Assembly: GCA_041648505.1 (NCBI GenBank)
Contig: JBAZOY010000003.1
Coordinates: 30,667-94,666 of the forward strand
Direction: 5' to 3'
DNA: 64,000 nt
From: JBAZOY01 sp041648505
GTDB lineage: Bacteria > Desulfobacterota > Syntrophia > Syntrophales > CG2-30-49-12
Part shown: positions 51,903-60,537 of the stretch, piece after piece
Position numbering within the stretch: position 1 is the stretch's first letter
How the letters are laid out: each line of letters opens with the position of its first letter
Program-made: the position numbers and the translations under genes
Notes under the pieces: generated by a model
The model's database searches: none
Told to the model about the DNA's origin: nothing
What the model saw: only the letters and a program-made list of their open reading frames with translations

Positions 51903-52261
51903 AACTCACCATCTTTCGAGATGTTCGTGTACCAGCAGGAAAACTCATACATCCCCCTGTATCGCTCATCATCACCAATAATTCCCATGCATATTTCCCA
52001 CACCCCTTGACCATAAGCATTACTGTACTCTTCGTGACGGCGAGTTTGCAGAAACTTCCTTATCAGAGCAAGGGCCGTTTCTCTTTGCCCGGCCATCCTG
52101 ATGTCAAGGGGGTCCTTCGGTACAAGAAAAGGATCCCAGTTATCATATCCTTTATTGAGGATCCTCTTCTGATTCCTTGCCGACATGCCTTCAAAGACGG
52201 CCTTCTTTCTATCGTCCTCTTCCAGAGGTAATTCCTCCCGCTTAAATACAATACCCTTCAT
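51899..52261 (-). CDS. Unknown 120-residue protein upstream of dsrA
   Basis: Soluble, charged, no signal peptide and no family I recognise. Notable phrases are GYDNWDPFLVPKDPLDIRM and YGQGVWEICMGIIGDDERY, and many Arg/Lys plus Trp residues. Overlaps the TPR gene by 4 bp (ATGA) and follows the 107-residue unknown gene by 26 bp. Its place in a four-gene operon with a ferredoxin directly before dsrAB suggests a role in sulfite reduction or its control, which is inference. Confidence 0.7.
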   Translation of the reverse strand: MKGIVFKREELPLEEDDRKKAVFEGMSARNQKRILNKGYDNWDPFLVPKDPLDIRMAGQRETALALIRKFLQTRRHEEYSNAYGQGVWEICMGIIGDDERYRGMYEFSCWYTNISKDGEL

Positions 52262-52287
52262 ACACCAGGGTGCTTCATAATTTATTA

Positions 52288-52611
52288 TTAAGATAATTTT
52301 GAACGAAGATCCTTACCCGCAAGAGGATTATAGAGCTTCATAATAGCTACCTTAATAACGTCCAACGTTTTCATATTCACGATGAAATCCATCAGGATGT
52401 TTTCTGCCTGCTCTGGAAGCACACAGGCATTAGAAGAATCGAAGTCTAATCCGGGGAAACCCTTAACAAGTTTTTTCTGTTCCTTGCTGGAAAGGCCTAC
52501 TTGAACAGCCTTCTTACCATCAATTTTTTTAATCTCGCCGCCCAATCCTGCACCATGAATTTTTTTAAGTTTCTCATCATCGAGAAAAACATTGATATAA
52601 CAGTCTGCCAT
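52288..52611 (-). CDS. Unknown 107-residue protein in ferredoxin operon
   Basis: Soluble protein, no recognised family. It opens with a beta-type stretch (CYINVFLDDEKLKKIHG) and has one other cysteine (NACVLPEQAENI). Starts behind GAGGT, 58 bp after the ferredoxin stop. Likely co-transcribed with the ferredoxin, the 120-residue protein and the TPR protein. Function not predictable from sequence alone. Confidence 0.7.
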   Translation of the reverse strand: MADCYINVFLDDEKLKKIHGAGLGGEIKKIDGKKAVQVGLSSKEQKKLVKGFPGLDFDSSNACVLPEQAENILMDFIVNMKTLDVIKVAIMKLYNPLAGKDLRSKLS

Positions 52612-52669
52612 CCAAGTACCTCCTCTTTATAAAATTTTTACCCTCAAAACGGGTAGTTAAATAGATTTT

Positions 52670-52882
52670 TCAACACCACTCAGAAACTTCATTGTCATCT
52701 TTGATAATCGTTAGTGCCCCTGTTTCACAAACTACCACACAATTTTCACACCCAAGGCACTCCCTGTCAGTGAGAACCGGTGAACATGCATCCCTTTTTT
52801 TAATTAAAACATCATTGGGGCATACCTCCGCGCATAACCCACAACAATTACACTTTGTTTCATCTATCCGGATAAGAAACAT
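52670..52882 (-). CDS. 2[4Fe-4S] ferredoxin
   Basis: 70 residues with two regular clusters: CNCCGLCAEVCPNDV and CLGCENCVVVCETGA, plus an extra cysteine at the C-terminus. First gene of the small operon before dsrAB. A sigma-54-like promoter lies about 65 bp upstream of its start. Likely an electron donor or sensor partner for the respiratory genes next to it. Confidence 0.9.
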   Translation of the reverse strand: MFLIRIDETKCNCCGLCAEVCPNDVLIKKRDACSPVLTDRECLGCENCVVVCETGALTIIKDDNEVSEWC

Positions 52883-52945
52883 GGGACTCTACCATTCGAA
52901 TACTCTCCATAACTAATCGGTTTGGAGAAAAACGTATTAATTAAA

Positions 52946-52959
52946 GCAAAAACTATACC
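52946..52959 (-). promoter_or_regulatory. Sigma-54-like promoter for the ferredoxin operon
   Basis: On the minus strand the sequence GGGGGTATAGTTTTTGCTTT has GG (52959-52958) and GC (52947-52946) ten bases apart, with TTTTGC as the -12 element. The -24 side is weaker (GGTAT in place of GGCAC). Transcription would start near 52935. The NtrC-type gene directly upstream and a strong dyad 220 bp away support it. Confidence 0.5.
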
Positions 52960-53166
52960 CCCAGAATATAAGAGTTTGGAATAAAGCCTCTCCATCCCAA
53001 AGATGTAACTCTACGTGTATATCCCGAGCAGGATCACCTCTCTGGAAAAGAAAATCTTGGATGAAACAAACTTAAATGGGAAGAAAAAGTAACACTATTT
53101 AATTCCCTTTACCCTGGAAAGGGGAAATTTCCGATGCTTTTAAGGAGGTTAACTTATGTCCAAGAA

Positions 53167-53186
53167 ACGTTACGAAAAGGTAACGT
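53167..53186. promoter_or_regulatory. Dyad, candidate activator binding site
   Basis: ACGTTAC-GAAAAG-GTAACGT, perfect 7-bp arms around six bases, in the 326-bp gap 52883-53208. It lies about 230 bp upstream of the sigma-54-like promoter and 23 bp beyond the end of the NtrC-type gene, a typical place and size for an enhancer site. A second small palindrome GGAAATTTCC is at 53123-53132. A ten-codon frame with a strong ribosome site (53156-53188) overlaps the dyad. Nothing else is seen in the gap. Confidence 0.5.
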
Positions 53187-53208
53187 AAACAGTGGGGGAC
53201 AGGGGAGG

Positions 53209-54585
53209 TCAGGAGGTGGTCCTGTCAAAAAGTTGATGTTCCTTCATTTTTTCCCAGAGGGTTTTGCGACTTATCCCTAAAAGTTCTGCCGCTTTGTTTT
53301 TGCGGCCATCTGCCTCCTGTAGTATCTTCGTTAGATGTTCTTTTTCCACGGCCTTTAGAACCTCATCCAGGGTTTCAATGTGACGACCAGCATACTTCTT
53401 TTTTTTCAGGCAAATCTTACGAATATCCTGGGGAAGATCAGCAATCTGAATCTTATCCGTCCGACAAAAAGCCACCGCCCTTTCCACTAAATTTCTCAAC
53501 TCCCGAACGTTTCCCGGCCACTCATATTGTTCAAGCAGATCTAACGTCCCCTCAGTGAATCCAAGAATCTTTTTCGCGGTCCTCATTTTAAACTGATGCA
53601 GGAAATATTTGGCTAAAAGAGGGATATCCTCCTTTCGCTCTCGGAGAGGAGGAATTTGGATACTAATTGTGTTCAGACGATAGTAAAGATCCTCCCTGAG
53701 GCGTTCGGTCTTTACTGTTTGGATCTCGTAATTTGTGGCGCTGATTATCCTTACATCCACATGGATGGTTTTGGAACCGCCGACCCTCTCAAATTCCCTT
53801 TCTTGAAGAACACGGAGCAACTTGACCTGGACGGCAGGTGATATATCGCCAATTTCATCCAGAAAGAGCGTCCCCTGATCTGCCAATTCAAAACGGCCCT
53901 GTTTCCTTTGGATAGCACCGGTAAATGCCCCTCTTTCATGGCCAAATAATTCTGACTCGAGGATTGTTTCCGACAGGGCAGCACAGCTTACCTTAATGAA
54001 AGGGCCACTTTTACGGCGGCTGTTATAATGAATAGCGTTAGCGACCAATTCTTTTCCTGTACCGCTCTCACCTTGGATCAAAACGGTAGCATCTGTTTCC
54101 GATACTATCCGGATATTTTCGTATATTTCCTGCATCTTATGACTCTTGCCTATAAGGCTGCCAAAGTGATACTTTTTTTCCAGTTGTTTGCGGAGATAGA
54201 TATTCTCATCTTTCAGACACTGAAAAATGTTAATGTTCTGGATCTTTAAAACCAGTTCATCGAGAGAAAAGGGCTTGGTAATAAAATCGTGTGCCCCCAG
54301 TTTCATAGATTCAACAGCCTTTTCGACAGTGCCATGAGCGGTAATCATGACTACCATAGTTTCAGAGGAAAGGCTCTTTATCTCTTTGAGTATACTTATT
54401 CCTGATATGTCAGGCAGAACCATGTCAACTATTACCATATCAAAGGATTCCTCACGAAACATTGACAAACCCTTCTGGCCGGTTTCCACTGCCTCTACTT
54501 CATATCCGGCTTTAGTTAAGGCGTCGGAGACGGTAACCAGTAAAATCGGTTCATCATCTATAAGCAGAATCCTTCCCTTCTCCAT
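53209..54585 (-). CDS. Sigma-54-dependent response regulator (NtrC family)
   Basis: 458 residues: receiver (phospho-acceptor in MVIVDMVLPDISG), AAA+ domain with Walker A GESGTGKE, GAFTGA loop and Walker B TLFLDEIGD, and a Fis-type helix-turn-helix (AAELLGISRKTLWEKMKEH). The kinase gene lies 36 bp upstream on the same strand. It probably activates the ferredoxin-TPR operon just downstream through the sigma-54-like promoter, and might therefore link an outside signal to genes next to dsrAB. Confidence 0.94.
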   Translation of the reverse strand: MEKGRILLIDDEPILLVTVSDALTKAGYEVEAVETGQKGLSMFREESFDMVIVDMVLPDISGISILKEIKSLSSETMVVMITAHGTVEKAVESMKLGAHDFITKPFSLDELVLKIQNINIFQCLKDENIYLRKQLEKKYHFGSLIGKSHKMQEIYENIRIVSETDATVLIQGESGTGKELVANAIHYNSRRKSGPFIKVSCAALSETILESELFGHERGAFTGAIQRKQGRFELADQGTLFLDEIGDISPAVQVKLLRVLQEREFERVGGSKTIHVDVRIISATNYEIQTVKTERLREDLYYRLNTISIQIPPLRERKEDIPLLAKYFLHQFKMRTAKKILGFTEGTLDLLEQYEWPGNVRELRNLVERAVAFCRTDKIQIADLPQDIRKICLKKKKYAGRHIETLDEVLKAVEKEHLTKILQEADGRKNKAAELLGISRKTLWEKMKEHQLFDRTTS

Positions 54586-54621
54586 TCCAGATAAGCCTCC
54601 TTAGGAAGATAATTGCTGAAT

Positions 54622-56127
54622 TTATTCTGAAAGACTTTTAAGCGGCAAAATAATGGTAAACTCGCTTCCTCTGTCTTTTTCGCTTTCCACTACGATCTTG
54701 CCACCATGGTCATGAATAATGCCGTAACTCACGGATAGTCCAAGCCCGGTACCCTGCCCTGGTGCTTTTGTACTGAAAAAGGGATCGAATATCCGACACA
54801 GGTTCTCTTCCGGGATTCCACATCCGTTATCCATTACTGAAATCGTTACCCTTGCGTTTTCCTGACCTGTTTTAACCCAAAGCTCTCCCCCTTCAGGCAT
54901 AGCCTGGATGGCATTCAAGATAAGATTCACAAAGACCTGTAGCAACTGATGTGGATCCACCATGATTCTGGAAAGACTTTGATCAATATCTTTATGAAGA
55001 GAAATATTATTTGCAGAAAGTTGGTGGGAAGTTACTTCCAGTGTTCGGTTCATCAAGGCGTTGATATCCGTAAGCATAAGCTGAAAACTCCTCTGCTTAC
55101 CAAAATTCAAAAGTTGCTTGACGATTTTTCGTATTCGTTCCAGACCTGAATAAACGAGATCAAGGTATTTGGTTCTAATCTTATCATCCTGAGGGTTTTG
55201 TTTTATAGTTTCAATACAGGTGAGGACGCCTCCCAGGGGATTATTGATTTCATGGGCCAGACCAGCTGCCAGCTTTCCCATAGCTGCCATTTTCTCTGTT
55301 TGAATCATGTGGGCATGGGTACGTTCAAGTTCTTTTCTTGCCGCATCGAGACTATCCATCATGGAATTGAAGGCCTTACTCAAAAAACCTATTTCATTCC
55401 TTTGGCTTACAGTAGAGCGAATAGATAGGTTTCCCCTGCTCACCTCGCTGAGGTCATCGGTTAACTTTAGAATTGGTTTAATGATATTCAGTATTAGGGC
55501 ATGGACAATAATGAGATTAAGGACTATCAATCCGACAGAGATAAGGATCATCTCTTTATAACGTTTTACTATATACCGTTCAAACAGTCTGCTTTGTAAA
55601 CGCTCAAGAGAAAATCCAATTCTCAGAATACCTATGTTTTCAAATTTTTTGGTCAGGGGTTTGGAAACTTCGATAATATCAACGACGGTGCCACTGTGTC
55701 TCCGGATGATTGTTTTAGCGGGGGTAACAGGTGGTAAAAAAGCCATGTCCCCATAATTCTTCACGTATTCCTGCGAATAACTCCGTCTTATTATCTTACC
55801 TGATGTATCGGTAACGATAACATATCCAACTTTCAAATTTTTGTTAGCCATTATACGAGTAATATAGTTATCCAGTAAAGTTCCTCCCTTCAATGGATCT
55901 AAGTCTATATAAGATATCAGGGCATTAGTAACAGGGATAGCGAACACCTCTACAAGCTCTTTCTTTTGCTGTTCTAAATCTTCCGTAGTTAAACGATACT
56001 CGCGATAAATAGAAAAAACTACGATCAATATAATCGTTAAAATGAGAAAACCGGAGATAAGGTGGAATTTCTTCTTTAAACTCCACCCCTTTTTCTGAAA
56101 GGTAAAAGAAGGAAAAGAGAACGGCAT
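54622..56127 (-). CDS. Sensor histidine kinase with HAMP domain
   Basis: 501 residues: membrane segment near 22-42, a periplasmic domain of about 140 residues (TDTSGKIIRRSYSQEY is Cache-like), a second membrane segment near 188-208, HAMP (about 210-262), H-box LAHEINNPLGG (His292), N-box LNLILNAIQAMPEGG and G-boxes DNGCGIP and GQGTGLGLSV. Partner of the NtrC-type regulator 36 bp downstream. The signal sensed is unknown. Confidence 0.93.
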   Translation of the reverse strand: MPFSFPSFTFQKKGWSLKKKFHLISGFLILTIILIVVFSIYREYRLTTEDLEQQKKELVEVFAIPVTNALISYIDLDPLKGGTLLDNYITRIMANKNLKVGYVIVTDTSGKIIRRSYSQEYVKNYGDMAFLPPVTPAKTIIRRHSGTVVDIIEVSKPLTKKFENIGILRIGFSLERLQSRLFERYIVKRYKEMILISVGLIVLNLIIVHALILNIIKPILKLTDDLSEVSRGNLSIRSTVSQRNEIGFLSKAFNSMMDSLDAARKELERTHAHMIQTEKMAAMGKLAAGLAHEINNPLGGVLTCIETIKQNPQDDKIRTKYLDLVYSGLERIRKIVKQLLNFGKQRSFQLMLTDINALMNRTLEVTSHQLSANNISLHKDIDQSLSRIMVDPHQLLQVFVNLILNAIQAMPEGGELWVKTGQENARVTISVMDNGCGIPEENLCRIFDPFFSTKAPGQGTGLGLSVSYGIIHDHGGKIVVESEKDRGSEFTIILPLKSLSE

Positions 56128-56195
56128 ATAACCCTTCCAAAAAATGAAATATTTATTGGAACATTTGAAATTATAACGTGAAGGAAGGTATCCCT

Positions 56196-56540
56196 TTAAT
56201 GATAATGATGTGTTCCCAATACCACTTTAATATCCGTTTTGGCCTCCACTATCTTGGCTAACTCTTTGGTGCTAATATAGGGGCAGTCCGGTTTGGCGGT
56301 TGCCAGACACGAGCTAAGGTGAATAATATCCGGCTTAATCCCGGATAATTTCATAGCCATACCTATGTTTGGAGCGACAGTACGGCCTGGACATTCGCAC
56401 CTTACAAAAGCTATTACCTGAGATGGTTCGTTGAAATTACCATCCCCCAGTGCTGCTGCTTTTAAACATCGCCACTCACCAGGGCAACCGTACCCACTAT
56501 CCATATAGGCACCGCAACCTACAATAATAACTTTTTTCAT
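56196..56540 (-). CDS. CGGC-domain protein
   Basis: 114 residues, small soluble metal-binding protein of the CGGC type: CPGEWRCLKAA, VRCECPGRTVAPN and HLSSCLATAKPDCPY contain six or more conserved cysteines, with a His-rich end (GTHHYH). These proteins are thought to bind a metal, function unknown. Stands alone 68 bp upstream of the kinase gene start on the same strand, with its own GGAGG ribosome site. Confidence 0.8.
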   Translation of the reverse strand: MKKVIIVGCGAYMDSGYGCPGEWRCLKAAALGDGNFNEPSQVIAFVRCECPGRTVAPNIGMAMKLSGIKPDIIHLSSCLATAKPDCPYISTKELAKIVEAKTDIKVVLGTHHYH

Positions 56541-57095
56541 TGAACCCTCCGGTACAATTTTTACTGTCGGGATAAGTCCATTCTCCTGAAACCACCAACT
56601 TTAATCAGTTATTTTCTAACATATCCGGCCAAGGATTGCAATGCAAAAGGTTTTTACTTGAAAATTTAGATTGGCGTTACTTCATAAAAATTATATAAAT
56701 TAACCGTAATTTCAAAGTTATACCCGTGTTTAAAAAAACCCAGCAATGACCTTACCCCGTTTTTTATTGATGATTTTCATCTTGGCCGTTTCGACGATCC
56801 ATGTAAGCGGAAAAGAGATCTTGCCGGCAGACCAGGATGAGGATCACTTTCTGTCCCGGAGGAAGGGAATGGTTTGGGAACCGGGAAAAGATTATCTCCC
56901 GGGCCTGGTGTGTAAACTGCTTCTTTTCTGTTATAGGAGGTTCGGCAACGGTATTGATCACCATGAGATGGGGTTTCAAATCATTGCTTTTTACTGACCT
57001 GACACTCTACTTTCTGTCAGTGCTTATGTTTACAATCCTTAAAAGATCAACGGATAGGACTTAGAAAGGGGGATGGAGTACATTCGTAATCGTCA
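56541..57095. other. Gene-poor gap with a possible decayed gene
   Basis: 555 bp. On the plus strand a frame from 56746 encodes a signal-peptide-like start (LPRFLLMIFILAVSTIHVSG) and continues 83 codons; a second frame to 57064 carries a membrane-like stretch (GFKSLLFTDLTLYFLSVLMF). A frameshift near 56915 would join them into one secreted or membrane protein of about 105 residues. No ribosome site precedes 56746. It may be a decayed gene; nothing else was recognised. Confidence 0.3.
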
Positions 57096-59363
57096 TCAGG
57101 AATCAGATGTTTTGGCGACGTCACTAGAGTGATTACTTGCTTTTCTTTTATGATGCGTTTTTTTCTTACTTTCGCCTTCTTCTCCATAGTAGTAATAGTA
57201 ATAATGATGGTAGTAATAGTACCTGTCACGCTCCATTTCCACGCCGTTAAGAACGGCGCCAAAAATAGGGGCTTTAATCCTTTGGAATTGGCTGAGACCA
57301 TTTTCGATAATTTTTCGGCGTGTTTCACCTGCACGGATGACAAGAATAACGCCATCAACAATTTTTGATAGAACAACAGCATCAGTGGCTGCCATAACAG
57401 GAGGGGTATCTATAATAATGCGCTCATACTGAGTCCGTAGTTGTTCAATTAACTGTGCCATCCGTTGTGAACCAAGGATGTCCGATGGATTAGGGGGGAT
57501 AGGACCGGAGGGAACGATATCGATGTTAGAGGTTTCTGTATGGATTATAGCCTCATTAATTCCACAGCTACCGGCAAGAACAGTTGACAGACCCTTATCG
57601 TTATCTTTAATATGAAACAGTTTTCGCATCTTTGGTTTACGCAAGTCACAGTCAAGAAGGAGGACATTACTCCCTCCCTGGGCCATGACCACGGCCAGAT
57701 TAGCTGCGGTCGTGGTCTTCCCCTCCTCGGGAGTCATGCTGCTGACCAGGATTACCTGAGGCGGAGAATCGACGGAAGAGAACGTGATGTTTGTCCGGAT
57801 ACTGCGGTAGGACTCACTGGCCGCTGATCTGGGGGCTGACACGGAAATCAGGTCTCCTCCTTCAGGTTTTTTGTCTGTGCTGCTACCCGAGTTATCAGCA
57901 AAAGCAGGGACAAGACCTAAATATGGAATATTGAGATACCTTTTTATTTCTTCCGGTACCTTGATGGTATCATCCAGATACTCTAAGAAAAAAGCCAGTC
58001 CAATACCCAGAAAAGAGCCCATGCATGCGGCCAAAATGATATTTAACATCTTCTTCGGTTTCACCGGTGTCTTGGAAATCTCTGCCAGATCAATAATTCT
58101 TATGTTTCCCGTCTTTATCTCTTCCGTGAGTGATGTCTCTTTAAAACGCTTCAGCAGAAGGTCATACATATCCCTTGCGCTTTCTGCCTCACGTTTCAGG
58201 ACACTGTAGTCAACGGCTTTCTGGTTGAGAACGAGACTTTCTCCTTTTTGACGTCCCAGAGATGACTTCAAAGAGTTTTCCCGGGCCTGGGCTACCTTGT
58301 ATTCGTTATAGAGGGAATTGATCACCCTCTTTACCTCTGTGATCTTACGAGTCTTTATTGTATTTAGTTCGTTCTGGAGGGCGATCATCTGGGGATGATT
58401 CTGGCCGTATCTTTTGGAGAACTCAGACATCCGCTTGTACACCTCCACCTCCATGGCCTTGATCTGCTGAATAAGTTCATTATTCAGGACCTCGGGAACA
58501 GAGTCGAGCATATCAGGATTTGCCTCCATTGCTGCGGCTTGCCTGTACCTGGTTTCCGCCTCCACACGCTTCGCCTCCGCTTCCACAACCTGCTTGTTTA
58601 ACTCGGCCAGTTTCTGAGCAGTAATACTCTCTACATCGCTGGAGAAATCGGTAATGATGCCGTATTGTTCCTTATAGCGTAACAATAACTGTTCCGCCGC
58701 ATCTACCTTTTTTCGCTCCTCTTCCATTCTTGTGTTTAGCCAGGCTACGGCATCCCGGGTGGCCTTAAGCTTGGTTTCCATGTCCAGATCAATGTAAGCT
58801 CTGGCAACAGCGTTAGCTATCCGGGCAGCAAGTACAGGGTCTTCAGCCTCGAAACCTATATCAACGAGGCGGCTGTTACGGACCGGACTGACCTTAATCC
58901 TCGCGATAAATTGAGAGACGAGGGGAGAATCAGAGATTTTTTCCTTATTTTTTTCCGTCTTCAAAAGGGAAGCTACATAACCTATCGCATCCTTAATCGA
59001 TCGCAACAAACTGAATTTATCATTTTTCTGTGCAACAAATTCCTCATTCTTATCCAGTTGCAGGCCGCTGATAACCTTACGCGCAACGGCACGACTCTCA
59101 ATGATTTGATACTGAGTCTGGTAGTAGTCGGTACCGGAGGAATCTACCCTCATTACTTCTTCCACGGTGACAACATTGGGGTTTTCTTTTTCAATGAGCA
59201 AACGAGCTGTTCCCCGGTAAATAGGCGTTGTTGTGAAAGAAAAGATGGTAACGGAAAGAAAAATAACGGTAAAAACCGTAACGATAGTCCACCTGTGTTT
59301 TATAATCACTCGCAGGTAGTCCCACAGGTCAATCTGTTCTTCTTCTTTTTCCATTTCTTCCAT
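57096..59363 (-). CDS. Wzc-like polysaccharide copolymerase/tyrosine autokinase
   Basis: 755 residues. Wzz domain with membrane segments near 30-50 and 435-455, a long coiled coil between them, and a C-terminal BY-kinase: Walker A SSMTPEEGKTTTAANL (about 545-560), Walker A' LLLDCDLRKPK and a tyrosine cluster YYYYHHYYYYYY at 715-726, followed by a basic tail. It controls chain length and export of a surface polysaccharide with the Wza-like protein encoded 2 bp upstream. Two histidines inside the Tyr cluster are unusual. Confidence 0.95.
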   Translation of the reverse strand: MEEMEKEEEQIDLWDYLRVIIKHRWTIVTVFTVIFLSVTIFSFTTTPIYRGTARLLIEKENPNVVTVEEVMRVDSSGTDYYQTQYQIIESRAVARKVISGLQLDKNEEFVAQKNDKFSLLRSIKDAIGYVASLLKTEKNKEKISDSPLVSQFIARIKVSPVRNSRLVDIGFEAEDPVLAARIANAVARAYIDLDMETKLKATRDAVAWLNTRMEEERKKVDAAEQLLLRYKEQYGIITDFSSDVESITAQKLAELNKQVVEAEAKRVEAETRYRQAAAMEANPDMLDSVPEVLNNELIQQIKAMEVEVYKRMSEFSKRYGQNHPQMIALQNELNTIKTRKITEVKRVINSLYNEYKVAQARENSLKSSLGRQKGESLVLNQKAVDYSVLKREAESARDMYDLLLKRFKETSLTEEIKTGNIRIIDLAEISKTPVKPKKMLNIILAACMGSFLGIGLAFFLEYLDDTIKVPEEIKRYLNIPYLGLVPAFADNSGSSTDKKPEGGDLISVSAPRSAASESYRSIRTNITFSSVDSPPQVILVSSMTPEEGKTTTAANLAVVMAQGGSNVLLLDCDLRKPKMRKLFHIKDNDKGLSTVLAGSCGINEAIIHTETSNIDIVPSGPIPPNPSDILGSQRMAQLIEQLRTQYERIIIDTPPVMAATDAVVLSKIVDGVILVIRAGETRRKIIENGLSQFQRIKAPIFGAVLNGVEMERDRYYYYHHYYYYYYGEEGESKKKTHHKRKASNHSSDVAKTSDS

Positions 59364-59365
59364 AA

Positions 59366-60439
59366 TTAAAAGAAACTTTCAGGCACTACGATAAGATCGT
59401 TAGGTTTAATGGGGACAGACTGGATTATTTTGCCGGACTTGGTAATTGCATCAACGTTTACATTGTAAATCTTTTCCTTTTCATTTTCGAGACGGACAAT
59501 ACGCGTTTTGTTTCGTGCGGCAATGGGTGTGAAACCTCCAGCCATGCTGATAGCTTCAACGATAGTAATGTCCTTTTTAGTAAAGGCGTAAGAGCCCGGG
59601 TTTTTCACCTCACCCATAATATAGAAAAAATCTGCCCTGGGGATATATATAACATCCCGGTCGGCTAAAAAAATATTGGAGTTCTGGTCACTCCCCTTGA
59701 GCAGACCTGAGAGATCGAATTTGATCACAATCTTAGTTTCCGCCTCCCTGCCGATATTCAGGGTGCGGATGATCATCGCCTCCTGTATCTCCCCATTTTC
59801 TTTTCCTATGTCAATCCCTCCGGCTTTTCCGATGCCGTCGAGTACTCTCTCGCGGGCCTGGATGGGATAGTTACCCGGCGATTTAACGGCCCCAAGAGCG
59901 GAAAACTTCTGACTTTCGTACTTGACGACCATCACTGAGACATGGGCGTCGAACAGGTATTGTCCTTCTGCCATTTGTCTGGATACTAGTTTCTCGATCT
60001 CCGCGGTGGTCATATCTGCCACTCTGAGCCGTCCAATAAGGGGAAAAGAAAGGTAGCCATCTCCCGATACCCTTACGGATTCCCGGGAAAGCTCTTTTTC
60101 TTCGTATATCGTGATACTGAGGACATCGTAACCGCCGACTTTGTAGTCACCCGCGGCCAGTCCCCTGTATTCAGGATATTGAAGGAGATATTCTGAAACA
60201 GTAAATTGGGGGGTCTTTTCAATGATGCTGCTCAGGACTTCATCATGGTCTTTTTGGGTGATTTTCTTTCTTAATTCCTGTAGATTTTCTTTTAAGTCGT
60301 TAGACGGGTTTCCCTCCACCTCTGTGATCTTTACGACATTGCCCGCAACTCCGCAGGCTACGACGAAGAAGAAAACCAGCAGAGCTGCCGTGATCAGTGG
60401 TAAAAAGCGCCTCCGTAATACCCTCTTCCAGACATACAT
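59366..60439 (-). CDS. Wza-like polysaccharide export protein
   Basis: 357 residues. Signal sequence with a lipobox-like end (FFVVAC, Cys29), a polysaccharide export domain (GDYKVGGYDVLSITIYEEKE) and two SLBB domains (FSALGAVKSPGNYPI and FYIMGEVKNPGSYAF). It forms the outer-membrane channel for polysaccharide. The stop is 2 bp before the Wzc-like gene, so both are translated together. No glycosyltransferases are seen within the window. Confidence 0.94.
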   Translation of the reverse strand: MYVWKRVLRRRFLPLITAALLVFFFVVACGVAGNVVKITEVEGNPSNDLKENLQELRKKITQKDHDEVLSSIIEKTPQFTVSEYLLQYPEYRGLAAGDYKVGGYDVLSITIYEEKELSRESVRVSGDGYLSFPLIGRLRVADMTTAEIEKLVSRQMAEGQYLFDAHVSVMVVKYESQKFSALGAVKSPGNYPIQARERVLDGIGKAGGIDIGKENGEIQEAMIIRTLNIGREAETKIVIKFDLSGLLKGSDQNSNIFLADRDVIYIPRADFFYIMGEVKNPGSYAFTKKDITIVEAISMAGGFTPIAARNKTRIVRLENEKEKIYNVNVDAITKSGKIIQSVPIKPNDLIVVPESFF

Positions 60440-60537
60440 ATAAAACTGAACTCTCTATTTTAGCATCAAAACAGCATTCTCAGGAAAATCCGACTCTCCC
60501 CCCTCTAAAATCTTTGTTTTTCTGAAGGGTCCCGCAA

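Noticed and set aside
53156..53188. Ten-codon frame with a strong AAGGAGG ribosome site
   Set aside because: It overlaps the perfect dyad, ends after ten codons and has no recognised peptide type; the dyad explains the sequence at least as well.
56764..56979. Minus-strand 71-codon frame in the gap before the polysaccharide genes
   Set aside because: No ribosome site or recognisable motif; the plus-strand signal-peptide-like frame is the better reading, and even that is weak.
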